Origin: Halorhabdus sp. BNX81
GTDB taxonomy: Archaea > Halobacteriota > Halobacteria > Halobacteriales > Haloarculaceae
Direction: 5' to 3'
DNA length: 64,000 bases
NCBI RefSeq assembly: GCF_029229925.1
Contig: NZ_CP107254.1
Span: 62,001-126,000 of the forward strand
The position numbers were made by a program, and so were the translations under genes. The notes beneath the pieces are model-generated. The model saw only the letters and a list, made by a program, of their open reading frames with translations. It made no database searches and was not told the DNA's origin. Shown here one piece after another: positions 26,768 through 34,729 of this stretch. The first letter of the stretch is position 1, and every line of letters begins with the position of its first letter.

Positions 26768-27139
26768 CTACCGCGAGGCGGGCGAGCCGGCTGCCCCGAG
26801 TTCGCGCCGCCGCGTCCGGGCGACGTACAGTGTCGCGACCGTCAGCCCGATCATCGCGGCGTCGAGGGCGTGTTCGAGTCCGTGGAACGGACCGGTCTGG
26901 AGGCCGGCGACCGCCAGCCCGATCCGACCGGCCATCGTCAGGAGCACCGCTCCGAGAAACAGCCGGATCCAGTCCTGTTTGGGACGCCGGGCGACCGCCA
27001 CCCGGGCGAGCGCCAGGCCCGCGAGCGCACCGCCGACGACGACAGCGACGGCGAGCACGCTGTCGATTGTCCCGGCCGCACGGGCGTGGAGGTACCAGGA
27101 CGTGACCAGCAACATACTGGCTCCGACGTCGGCCGCCAT
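26768..27139 (-). CDS. Four-helix membrane protein
   Basis: 123 residues with about four transmembrane helices, the clearest being VLAVAVVVGGALAGLALARV, LFLGAVLLTMAGRIGLAVAGL and AAMIGLTVATLYVAR. It lies immediately upstream of the P19-like lipoprotein gene on the same strand, so it may be the membrane part of the same system. No transport motif is visible (there is no ExxE of the FTR1/EfeU iron permeases), so its role is open. Confidence 0.65.
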   Translation of the reverse strand: MAADVGASMLLVTSWYLHARAAGTIDSVLAVAVVVGGALAGLALARVAVARRPKQDWIRLFLGAVLLTMAGRIGLAVAGLQTGPFHGLEHALDAAMIGLTVATLYVARTRRRELGAAGSPASR

Positions 27140-27202
27140 ACAAACAATTTCGGTTTGCTTGGATTCGTGATAGGTATCCTACCGTTTCGGCGTGGGGGGC
27201 TG

Positions 27203-27361
27203 TCAGTCCGATCGGTCGGGTCGAACGACGTCTCGGCAGTCCGGGCAGGTCGCGTACATCGCCTCGCCGCCGGCGCGTTCATACCGGATGAGGACGCGAC
27301 CGGGTGTGATTGCTCCTCCACACTGGGGGCATATACCGACTGGACGGGTGTCTGCGTGCAT
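27203..27361 (-). CDS. Small CPxCG zinc-ribbon protein
   Basis: A 52-residue gene too short for most gene finders. ATG 27361 to TGA 27203-27205 encodes a protein with CPQCGG near residue 11 and CPDC near residue 43, the two knuckles of a zinc ribbon, separated by a basic-aromatic strand (VLIRYERAGGEAMY). Such micro-proteins are abundant in haloarchaea and often have regulatory effects. It may be the first gene of the minus-strand group below it. Confidence 0.65.
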   Translation of the reverse strand: MHADTRPVGICPQCGGAITPGRVLIRYERAGGEAMYATCPDCRDVVRPDRSD

Positions 27362-27544
27362 TGTACTGAAAGGGGAAGGTTGGAGCGTGTGCGGCGTGTG
27401 ACCGGCGGCGCTCCACTCTCACCTGGTTCCCGAGAGGGTAAATATGCGATCCCCCCGGAGTGAAAGTGAAACTGCTGGACTGTGACCGTCTGCGTCGAGA
27501 AACGTCGCGAAACTGGTTTTACCCTCGCCGGCGAAACGCCGACA

Positions 27545-28156
27545 GTGACTGACGAACGCTACCGGACGGTCGCCGGCCCCGGCGAGGCGCGGTTTACGAT
27601 CTCAGGTTCGGAGTTCATCGGCCACGCCCGACCGGCCGAGACTGTCGACGCCGCCGAGACGTTCGTCGATTCGATCCGGACGGAATACGACGATGCAACC
27701 CACAATGTCCCGGCTTACCGGGTGCGGGCTGACCCCCTTCGGGAGTGGGCCAGCGACGACGGCGAGCCCTCGGGGTCGGCGGGCAAACCAGCCCTGAACG
27801 TCCTCAACGGCCAGGAGCTACAGAACGTGGTCGTCGTCGTGACGCGGTACTTCGGTGGGACGGAACTGGGTGTCGGCGGCCTGGTGAGCGCCTACTCGCG
27901 GGCAGTGAAGGAGGCGATCGAGGACGCCGGCGTCCGGGAAGAGCGGCCACACGAACGCTTCGCGATCGAGGTCGCATACGACGATTCCGGGACGGTGCGA
28001 TCGATTCTGGAGAGCGAAGGGGCCGACTTCGAGGCCAGTTACGAGGAGCGTGTCCGGTTCGTCGTGCGGGTGCCGACCGCCGACTCGGCGGCGCTCCGGG
28101 ATCGGATCGCGAGTGCGACGAGTGGCCGGGCGACGGTCGAAACAGCTGAGGAATGA
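27545..28156 (+). CDS. IMPACT/YigZ family protein, copy 1
   Basis: 203 residues from GTG 27545. The N-terminal UPF0029 domain is complete: FTISGSEFIGHARP, THNVPAYRV, DDGEPSGSAGKPALNVL, VVVVTRYFGGTELGVGGL and SAYSRAVKEA. A C-terminal ferredoxin-like domain (VAYDDSGTVRSILESEG, FVVRVP) follows. Bacterial YigZ and eukaryotic IMPACT belong here; IMPACT acts on translation control through GCN2, while the archaeal role is unknown. A closely related second copy lies about 2.7 kb downstream. Confidence 0.9.
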   Translation: MTDERYRTVAGPGEARFTISGSEFIGHARPAETVDAAETFVDSIRTEYDDATHNVPAYRVRADPLREWASDDGEPSGSAGKPALNVLNGQELQNVVVVVTRYFGGTELGVGGLVSAYSRAVKEAIEDAGVREERPHERFAIEVAYDDSGTVRSILESEGADFEASYEERVRFVVRVPTADSAALRDRIASATSGRATVETAEE

Positions 28157-28289
28157 ACGCAACCCAGCGGCAAGGCACGTCGTCGATGGTCGTTGGGCAC
28201 ACAGGTTCGGACCCTTTATCGATGAACATTACGATATTTGATGTAATATGGAGTCAAATAAATATATAGAAATACGAGACGGAAGTTAC

Positions 28290-28308
28290 ATTTAACTGGC
28301 GCCCAGTT
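28290..28308. promoter_or_regulatory. TATA-like box with overlapping inverted repeat before a small gene
   Basis: A TTTAA core at 28291-28295 lies 23-27 bases before the ATG at 28318, the right distance for a leaderless haloarchaeal transcript. The core runs into a perfect inverted repeat AACTGG-CGC-CCAGTT (28294-28308), placed where a repressor would block transcription start. The upstream 28230-28275 stretch is strongly AT-rich. Confidence 0.4.
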
Positions 28309-28317
28309 ACCCACCCG

Positions 28318-28548
28318 ATGGGTATCGTCCAACTTATCATCGACTTCGTGCTTGGTCCCATTACTCTCTTTGACGTACTGATGAACTTGGGTTACCTCGG
28401 TCAGGAACTCGAGTACACCGTCGAATTGGTCTTGCACGGCCAACTCGTCCCCGTGCTTGAGGCGTTTGCGCTGGGTAATATGCTGTTAAGTAAAGCCGTT
28501 GCCGGCTTTTTCGGGACGCTGATGTGGCTCGGCATCCTTAGCTCGTGA
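28318..28548 (+). CDS. Small hydrophobic membrane protein
   Basis: 76 residues, mostly hydrophobic, with two or three membrane segments (IVQLIIDFVLGPITLFDVLM and LLSKAVAGFFGTLMWLGILSS). The TATA-like box about 25 bases upstream and the good start context support a real leaderless gene. The family is not recognised. It is the only candidate in 28157-28674; the remainder of that stretch is non-coding. Confidence 0.5.
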   Translation: MGIVQLIIDFVLGPITLFDVLMNLGYLGQELEYTVELVLHGQLVPVLEAFALGNMLLSKAVAGFFGTLMWLGILSS

Positions 28549-28674
28549 GGGTACCGTCGCTGCCGTCTTGGAGGGCAGTTCAATCAATCCCGGAGACGGG
28601 GACAGGACCGTACGGCCGGGTTGGTCGCTTCTGTGTCGGTGGCGTTGCAGTTCACTGACGAGCCAGTGGCCTGT

Positions 28675-29304
28675 TTAGTCGTCCCGAACGGACTTCAGTG
28701 CCGACTGGCGTTTTCGGATGACGTTGGCGACGCGAACCGGGTTGCTGATTCCTGCGAAGGTCAGCCCGCGGCCGGTATTGAAGATCGGCAGCGCCGAGAG
28801 AAACGGTAGCGCGCCCAACGCATTCAGCGAATTTCGAGTGAGTGTCGAGTCTGAGAGGATGATCGTCCCGTGGCCCAGCAGGCGTTCGAAAAACGTCGAC
28901 CCGGTCTGCATCGAACGGGCGTCTCTGAGCCATATCTCGGTCGTCTTTTTCGAGGAGATGCCGGTGACGATCATCGCCCGCCGGTCGGTGATGACGTAGC
29001 GAATCCGTTTTCGCCGGTACCAGATCCAGCCGAAAATAAACAGCGAGAGCAGGATCGGAATCACGACTACCACACCACTTCCTGCCTGCCCGCCGACGAG
29101 AAGTCCGGCCAACAGAATCAGTACAGCACCGACGAGCTGGCCGAACCAGACTGTCCACGACGGCCGCGTCTCGACGATGATCGTTTCATCGTCCAGTACG
29201 TGTGGCCGCTCAGTCCCGCCGCCTTGTTGGTCATTGCGCTTTTGCTGTCCCCCTCGCTGCCCGCGTCCTTGCTGTGGTTGTGATTGCTGTGGCGAATCGG
29301 ACAT
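28675..29304 (-). CDS. bPH2-domain membrane protein (YdbT-like)
   Basis: 209 residues. A Gln/Gly-rich cytoplasmic tail (1-33) is followed by two membrane helices (WFGQLVGAVLILLAGLLVGG and VVVIPILLSLFIFGWIWY) and a bacterial PH-like domain: RKRIRYVITDRRAMIVTG, EIWLRDARSMQTG, GTIILSD, LTFAGISNP. This matches the bPH2 family of membrane-associated proteins with unknown ligands. It is divergent from the zinc-ribbon membrane protein across a 190-base, very AT-rich spacer. Confidence 0.8.
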   Translation of the reverse strand: MSDSPQQSQPQQGRGQRGGQQKRNDQQGGGTERPHVLDDETIIVETRPSWTVWFGQLVGAVLILLAGLLVGGQAGSGVVVVIPILLSLFIFGWIWYRRKRIRYVITDRRAMIVTGISSKKTTEIWLRDARSMQTGSTFFERLLGHGTIILSDSTLTRNSLNALGALPFLSALPIFNTGRGLTFAGISNPVRVANVIRKRQSALKSVRDD

Positions 29305-29461
29305 ACGACAGATTATTTATATAGAAGATCCCATGTAAAAGATTTGTATTCACAGATAACATATTATACAAAATGATTGTAAATACTGTGGAACCAGCGG
29401 AAAAAGACGACGAAACAAAAATCTAAATATGTTAAAGTATAACTAAAATATACTGACAGAA

Positions 29462-29472
29462 TTATTTAATAA
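29462..29472 (+). promoter_or_regulatory. TATA box of the zinc-ribbon membrane protein gene
   Basis: TTATTTAATAA is centred about 27 bases before ATG 29494, which would make the transcript leaderless. The whole 29305-29493 spacer is AT-rich and contains other TATA-like runs (29313-29325, near the divergent gene). Confidence 0.5.
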
Positions 29473-29493
29473 CTGCTATTTCGATTACGGAAC

Positions 29494-30237
29494 ATGGCGG
29501 TCTGTTCGAACTGTGGCGCAGAACTTCAGGACGGCGTCAATTACTGCAGCGGCTGTGGTGAACCAGTGGCCGACCGGGGCGTACCGGGGGAGCGCTCCCG
29601 ATCCAGCGGGCAACAGCGACCGAGTTGGGACGGGAACGATCCGCCCGCTGAAGGGCAATCTCAGCAGGCACACGCTGGGTCCGGGCAAGACCGCCGGGCC
29701 GCAGGTCAGCCACGACAGGGGGAATCGGATGGCTATGGGGATCGACGCCAGCCAGGCAACCGCCAGCCGACGGCGACGGGGGCCGGACACGCATCACCGG
29801 GGGCCGGCCAGGGGTACCGGGACGCCAGAATCGGGAGGGCACCGACGGGGATCAGGGTGCTCTGTGCAGTGTTCGGTCTCCTCGGTGTGTTCTCGCTGTT
29901 CACCGGGGCTATTGCGGGGGACGCGAGCCAGGCCGCGACGGCCCTCGGCGCGAGGGGGACTGGATCGACACTCGGCGGACTGGGAGTTCTCCTCGTGTTG
30001 ATTGGTATCGGTGACTTCGCGGCCGTCTACGGGCTGTGGAACCTGGACTGGTGGGGCTGGCTGCTTGCGGTTGCACTCGTCGCTTTCAGTCTGCTCGTGA
30101 ACGTCGCCCAACTCGCTGGTACAGGTGGGGGCATCGTTCTCATCAGTATCGTGGTGCATCTCGCTATCGCGGGGTACCTCTACAGGGAGCGTGCTCTCTT
30201 CGACGTCGAAGCGTTTCTGCCGGTAGCGATGCAGTGA
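29494..30237 (+). CDS. Zinc-ribbon membrane protein
   Basis: 247 residues. An N-terminal zinc ribbon (CSNCGAELQDGVNYCSGCG) is followed by a long Gln/Gly/Pro-rich disordered linker (about 30-115) and four C-terminal membrane helices (from VLCAVFGLLGVFSLF to IVLISIVVHLAIAGYLY). This zinc_ribbon_2 plus TM layout is common in haloarchaea; the function is unknown. Its stop codon overlaps the start of the second IMPACT gene (GTGA), so the two are translationally coupled. Confidence 0.8.
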   Translation: MAVCSNCGAELQDGVNYCSGCGEPVADRGVPGERSRSSGQQRPSWDGNDPPAEGQSQQAHAGSGQDRRAAGQPRQGESDGYGDRRQPGNRQPTATGAGHASPGAGQGYRDARIGRAPTGIRVLCAVFGLLGVFSLFTGAIAGDASQAATALGARGTGSTLGGLGVLLVLIGIGDFAAVYGLWNLDWWGWLLAVALVAFSLLVNVAQLAGTGGGIVLISIVVHLAIAGYLYRERALFDVEAFLPVAMQ

Positions 30238-30869
30238 GCGATCTCCCCGAGGGTTTCCGTCGCTCAAGCCGTTCGGAACACACGAGTGCCGGCGTCGCTG
30301 AGGGGCGGTTCACCATCTCGGGTTCGGAGTTCATCGGCCACGCGCGCCCGGCCGGGACCGTTGACGCGGCCGAGGCGTTCGTCGGTTCGATCCGTGCGGA
30401 GTACGACGATGCGACCCACAACGTCCCGGCCTACCGGGTGCGTGCCGATCCGCTCCGGGCGTGGGCGAGTGACGATGACGAACCATCGGGATCGGCAGGC
30501 AAACCCGCGTTGAACGTCCTCGACGGCCAGGAAATTGAGAATGTCGCGGTCGTCGTAACGCGGTACTTCGGCGGGACGGAGCTGGGCGTCGGCGGGCTGG
30601 TGAGTGCCTACTCTCGGGCTGTCAAGGAAGCGGTCGACGACGCCGACGTTCGTGAGGTGCGCCCACACGAACGCGTTGCGATCGAGGTCGAGTACGACGA
30701 TTCCGGGACGGTCAGATCGATTTTAGAGAGCGAAGGCGTGGAGTTCGAGGCCAGTTACGAGGAGCGCGTTGCGTTCGTCGTGCGGGTCCCGACCGCCGAG
30801 TTGGCGGCGCTCCGGGATCGGGTCGGGAGCGCGACAAGTGGGCGGGCGACGGTCGAGACATCCGAGTGA
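30234..30869 (+). CDS. IMPACT/YigZ family protein, copy 2
   Basis: 211 residues from GTG 30234, which overlaps the preceding stop. It keeps every landmark of copy 1 (FTISGSEFIGHARP, PSGSAGKPALNVL, VTRYFGGTELGVGGL, YDDSGTVRSILESEG) with scattered conservative changes, so it is a recent paralogue. The N-terminal 20 residues differ. Two copies so close together in one genome are unusual. Function as for copy 1. Confidence 0.88.
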   Translation: MSDLPEGFRRSSRSEHTSAGVAEGRFTISGSEFIGHARPAGTVDAAEAFVGSIRAEYDDATHNVPAYRVRADPLRAWASDDDEPSGSAGKPALNVLDGQEIENVAVVVTRYFGGTELGVGGLVSAYSRAVKEAVDDADVREVRPHERVAIEVEYDDSGTVRSILESEGVEFEASYEERVAFVVRVPTAELAALRDRVGSATSGRATVETSE

Positions 30870-30972
30870 TCCGGGACTGCGGCAACAATGCCATGCACTA
30901 TATCGTGTTCATCCCCCACAACCGGCACATCTATTAGTGTTCAGAAATGACACCCCGTAATAGAGAACAGCC

Positions 30973-31326
30973 ATGTCCGGAAATACGGACCGCGATGATC
31001 GCGGGCAATTCGAGACCGATTTCGACGACCGGGACATCATCCGGTACTTCGCTGTGGGACGGCCGTTCCACACTGCTGGGGAGGTCGCCGATCGCTTCGA
31101 CATCGACCGATCGACCGCTTACCGGCGGCTCCGTACGTTGGCGGAGGCGGGTCGACTGGAGAAGGTCTCGCTCGGCAGTCGAACCGTCGTATGGTGGTAC
31201 ACGGACGACAGCGAGGACACCGAGGGCAACGCCGATCCCCTGTTCGACGCGCCGGCGTTTTCCGTCGACGATCCGGTCGCTGACGACGAGATCGACGATG
31301 TCCTTTACGGGTCAGTCGAGCGATGA
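30973..31326 (+). CDS. Winged-helix protein, probable antitoxin/regulator of the PIN toxin
   Basis: 117 residues. A winged helix occupies the N-terminal two thirds (DIIRYFAVGRPFHTAGEVADRF, DRSTAYRRLRTLAEAGRLEKV, a WWYTD wing), followed by an acidic tail that could bind the toxin (VDDPVADDEIDDVL). The last codons overlap the PIN gene by four bases (ATGA), the usual arrangement of a toxin-antitoxin pair. The DNA-binding domain is not of the usual AbrB, Phd or RHH antitoxin types. Confidence 0.75.
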   Translation: MSGNTDRDDRGQFETDFDDRDIIRYFAVGRPFHTAGEVADRFDIDRSTAYRRLRTLAEAGRLEKVSLGSRTVVWWYTDDSEDTEGNADPLFDAPAFSVDDPVADDEIDDVLYGSVER

Positions 31327-31778
31327 GCGGGGCCGGCGCGACGCCGCTGTTCATCGATACGGGCGCGTTTTTCGCGTCCTTCGTTTCGAACGCGCCACGT
31401 CACGATCAGGCACGAGCAGTCATGGATGCGATCGGGGACGATAGACTGCACTTTCGACCGCTGTACACGACGAATTACGCCCTGAGCGAACTGGCGACAC
31501 TGATGTTGCGAAAGGCGGGCCACGAGCGGGCGAGTGCGACGCTATCGTGGATCCGGGACTCGGACGCGGTGACGATCCTGCATCCGGACGCGACGACGTT
31601 CGGTGCTATCTGTGCGGAGTTCGACCGGTACGACGACCAGCAGATCTCCTTTGTCGATCACGCGACGGCGACGCTCGCACGCGAGCATGATGTCGAACAC
31701 GTCTTCGCGTTCGATGACGATTTCCGGACGCTGGGGCTGTCACTCGTTCCTGCCGACATCGATATGCCGGACGTGTAG
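31323..31778 (+). CDS. PIN-domain ribonuclease, VapC-like toxin
   Basis: 151 residues, one PIN domain. The acidic active-site residues are in place: Asp12 (FIDTGAFF), Glu56 (YALSELATL), Asp112 (SFVDHATA) and Asp131 in AFDDDFRTLG. PIN toxins cut RNA, often tRNA or rRNA, with Mg2+. The gene overlaps the winged-helix gene and is presumably held inactive by it. A housekeeping role cannot be excluded, as haloarchaea carry many PIN/winged-helix pairs. Confidence 0.85.
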   Translation: MSGAGATPLFIDTGAFFASFVSNAPRHDQARAVMDAIGDDRLHFRPLYTTNYALSELATLMLRKAGHERASATLSWIRDSDAVTILHPDATTFGAICAEFDRYDDQQISFVDHATATLAREHDVEHVFAFDDDFRTLGLSLVPADIDMPDV

Positions 31779-31906
31779 TCCCATTCACACTCTTCACACC
31801 ACGGGCGGGAAAACAGCCGGCAAGCGCGAGGAAAACGTGTCGCTTCGGAGCCGTTCGATCGAAATGGCGAACGACCGAACAACGGAATTCCGTCGATAAA
31901 CAACGC

Positions 31907-32581
31907 TCACGTCGTCCGGAACGCCCGGTCGCCGGCATCGCCCAATCCGGGGACGATGTAGCCGTCGTCGTCGAGATGATCGTCGACAGCTACCGTCAGC
32001 AGTTCGACGTCGGGGAACTCCGCCCGGAGCCGATCCAAGCCTTCGGGGGCGCTGACCGCTGAGAGGACGATCACGCGTTCGGGGTCCGCGCCGTCGAGCA
32101 CTTCCTCGATGACGGCACACATCGTCGAGCCGGTCGCCAGCATCGGGTCGGCAAGGATGAGGGTGTCCTCGTCGTGGATCTCCGGCATTTTGACGTACTC
32201 GATGGAAATGTCGAAGCGCCCCTCGGTGTCCATGCCGCCTTCTTCGTCTCGGCCGGCGGAGATGACTCCTTGCTTTGCCCGGGGAAATGCCTTGAGCAGC
32301 CCCTCGACGAACGGTGTCGCCGCCCGGAGGACGTTGACGATCACGACGTCGTCCATTTCCCCGACACGTTCGCCCTCGGTCGTCGTGAGGGGTGTCTCGA
32401 CGGTGACAGTCTCGCTTTCCAGCAGGCCATCGACGATCTCGTAGCCACAGATCCGGCCGAGTTTCACGAGCCCCTTCCGGAAGGCGACCTGCTCGGTCTC
32501 GACGTCACGGAGTCGTGTGAGCGTGTCCCTGGCCAATGCGTGAGAGACGACCTTCGCGCGTTCGTGGTCTTCAATAGTCAT
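31907..32581 (-). CDS. upp: Uracil phosphoribosyltransferase
   Basis: 224 residues. It converts uracil and PRPP to UMP (pyrimidine salvage). The PRPP-binding loop reads [20 protein letters not shown]; the uracil-binding C-terminal region reads [14 protein letters not shown]. The length and the archaeal N-terminus ([17 protein letters not shown]) are typical. ATG 32581. Confidence 0.95.
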   Translation of the reverse strand: MTIEDHERAKVVSHALARDTLTRLRDVETEQVAFRKGLVKLGRICGYEIVDGLLESETVTVETPLTTTEGERVGEMDDVVIVNVLRAATPFVEGLLKAFPRAKQGVISAGRDEEGGMDTEGRFDISIEYVKMPEIHDEDTLILADPMLATGSTMCAVIEEVLDGADPERVIVLSAVSAPEGLDRLRAEFPDVELLTVAVDDHLDDDGYIVPGLGDAGDRAFRTT

Positions 32582-32756
32582 CGTTGATACTGTCGCCAGC
32601 CCGCCTCAAAGGCGTTGATATTTGCCGGCGGGATGACCGCTGTGCGCCGGCATTTGGCAGGGGAGAGACTCACACGCTCCGATAAGGCTTATACACATTG
32701 CCCCCCACGGATGTTATCACTGGGAGCGACGTCTCATCTCTCGCTCCCGAGATATC

Positions 32757-33446
32757 ATGGACGAAAGCGTCTCCGGATTCAAAGTTCACGGCGGTTGGGT
32801 CGACGTGGTCGAGCACGGTGAGCGTATCACGCGCGCCCTTCGGGAACTCGCCGACGAATACGACATTGATGCGGACGCACTCGAAGAGTTCGACGAGTGG
32901 CGGCCCAAAAGTCACGAGCGCCTCGACGAGGATGTGAACGAAAAGACCGCCCAGCAGGCACGTCTCAACGAGGGCGCGGGCGAGAAAAAAGGCAAGGGCC
33001 CCGACGAGGACCTCCGGACGGCCGGCGAGAAACTCGCCGACTCCTACGAGAACTTAGACGAACCCGACGAGGCCGTCGATTCGTGGGGTGAGTCGATCGA
33101 TTATGTCGCCCGCGCCGCGGACTCGGCCGGCCGGAAGGCCATCCGTACCGTCGAGGACAAGGTCTATCGGAACGTCATGACACGGGTCGCCCCGTATTAC
33201 TTCGACAACGACCTGGTCAGTGCGAATCTCCGGCGGATCGACGGCGAGGACCCCGAATACGTCTTCGAGGTCAACGTCAACGACGACGACCTCAAGATCC
33301 GCGTCTCGAACAAACTCGCCGATCTCGACCAGGAGGTCGATCGCTGGCACATCGACGCGCCGAAGGAGACCGACGCGACCGCGGCCGCCGAGGGCGTTGA
33401 GGTCCCGGACGAGGACCGCGACTGGACCGACTCGACGACGACGTGA
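32757..33446 (+). CDS. Conserved haloarchaeal acidic protein
   Basis: 229 residues, very acidic and without membrane segments. The first 80 residues are helical (GWVDVVEHGERITRALRELADEY); the centre has AARAADSAGRKAIRTVEDKVYRNVMTRV, and the C-terminal part looks like a mixed domain (PEYVFEVNVNDDDLKIRVS). I recall an uncharacterised family of this kind (DUF5828-like) in haloarchaea but cannot give a function. It precedes the phosphate permease by about 80 bases on the same strand. Confidence 0.75.
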   Translation: MDESVSGFKVHGGWVDVVEHGERITRALRELADEYDIDADALEEFDEWRPKSHERLDEDVNEKTAQQARLNEGAGEKKGKGPDEDLRTAGEKLADSYENLDEPDEAVDSWGESIDYVARAADSAGRKAIRTVEDKVYRNVMTRVAPYYFDNDLVSANLRRIDGEDPEYVFEVNVNDDDLKIRVSNKLADLDQEVDRWHIDAPKETDATAAAEGVEVPDEDRDWTDSTTT

Positions 33447-33524
33447 CGCCCCCGTCCGGACTGACTCACTGAGTGACGGCGTGGTTCCATAGATTATTAC
33501 CTCGCCGAGACTGAACGCTCTCCA

Positions 33525-34709
33525 ATGGGAGTACTCGTGACGGTCGCCACGCTTGTCGTCGCCGCGCTGGCGAGTCTGTTCATGGCGTGGGCGATCGGTG
33601 CGGGATCGTCAGGTTCGACCCCCTTTGCGCCCGCCGTCGGAGCTAACGCCATCTCGGTGATGCGGGCGGCGTTCGTGGTCGGGTTGCTCGGCCTGGCAGG
33701 GGCCGTCCTCCAGGGCGCGAACGTCTCCGAAACGGTCGGGTCCGGGCTCGTTCTGTTTCCCGACGGCGGCGGGTTGACTCCAGCCGCGTCGATCCTCCTC
33801 CTTCTCATCGCGGGGGGGCTGGTCGCCGTCGGCGTCTTCACGGGGTACCCGATCGCGACGGCCTTTACCGTGACCGGCGCGGTCGTCGGCGTGGGGCTGG
33901 CGCTTGGCGGCCAGCCGGCTTGGGCTACCTACCAGGAGATCGTCGCGCTGTGGGTCGCGACGCCGTTTCTGGGCGGCGGGATCGCCTACGGGACTGCCCG
34001 GTGGCTCCAGAGCGGGATCGGCGGCGAGGATCGGATCGTCGCCGCCCTCGCTGCATTGATCGGCGTCATCCTCGCGAACGTCGAGTTCAGCGTCCTCGGC
34101 GGGGCCGGCGAGGGGGCCTCGATCGCGGTCGCGGTCTCGCGTGCGCTCGGTGAGCCCCCGTTTGGCCCCGTGCTGGTGACGGTGGCCCTGGCTGTGCTTT
34201 CCGCCGGGACACTCTATCGGTTTCTCCGGATCGACCGGGCGGCCGCCCAGCGGCAGTTCCTGCTCGTGCTCGGCGGGCTTGTGGCCTTTTCGGCGGGCGG
34301 GAGTCAGGTCGGCCTCGCCGTGGGCCCGGTGTTGCCGGTCGTCGACCCCTACGACATCCCGCTGCTCGCGGTGCTGTTCGGCGGTGGCGTCGGTCTCCTG
34401 GTGGGCTCTTGGACCGGTGCGCCCCGGATGATCAAGGCGCTGAGCCAGGACTACTCTTCGCTGTCCCCGCGACGGTCGATCGCGGCGCTGATTCCCGCGT
34501 TCGCGATCGCCCAGACGGCTGTCTTCTTCGGGATTCCGGTCTCGTTCAACGAGATCATGGTGAGTGCCATCGTCGGCAGTGGCTTTGCCGCCGGTGAGGC
34601 CGGTATCAGTCGAGCCAAAATGGGCTACACCGTCCTGGCGTGGATCGGCTCGCTCGCGCTCGCGCTGGCTGCCGGCTACGTGGGCTATACCCTGCTGGCG
34701 ATGGTGTGA
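33525..34709 (+). CDS. PiT-family inorganic phosphate transporter
   Basis: 394 residues with about ten membrane helices. The family signature appears twice, as GANAISVMRAAF in the first half and GSGFAAGEAGISRAKMG in the second, with GANVSETVGSG between. PiT permeases take up phosphate with a cation across the cytoplasmic membrane. The ATG at 33525 follows a short spacer with a TATA-like stretch (ATTATTA). Confidence 0.88.
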   Translation: MGVLVTVATLVVAALASLFMAWAIGAGSSGSTPFAPAVGANAISVMRAAFVVGLLGLAGAVLQGANVSETVGSGLVLFPDGGGLTPAASILLLLIAGGLVAVGVFTGYPIATAFTVTGAVVGVGLALGGQPAWATYQEIVALWVATPFLGGGIAYGTARWLQSGIGGEDRIVAALAALIGVILANVEFSVLGGAGEGASIAVAVSRALGEPPFGPVLVTVALAVLSAGTLYRFLRIDRAAAQRQFLLVLGGLVAFSAGGSQVGLAVGPVLPVVDPYDIPLLAVLFGGGVGLLVGSWTGAPRMIKALSQDYSSLSPRRSIAALIPAFAIAQTAVFFGIPVSFNEIMVSAIVGSGFAAGEAGISRAKMGYTVLAWIGSLALALAAGYVGYTLLAMV

Positions 34710-34729
34710 ACGATTTCCTAGCGGCCGAC

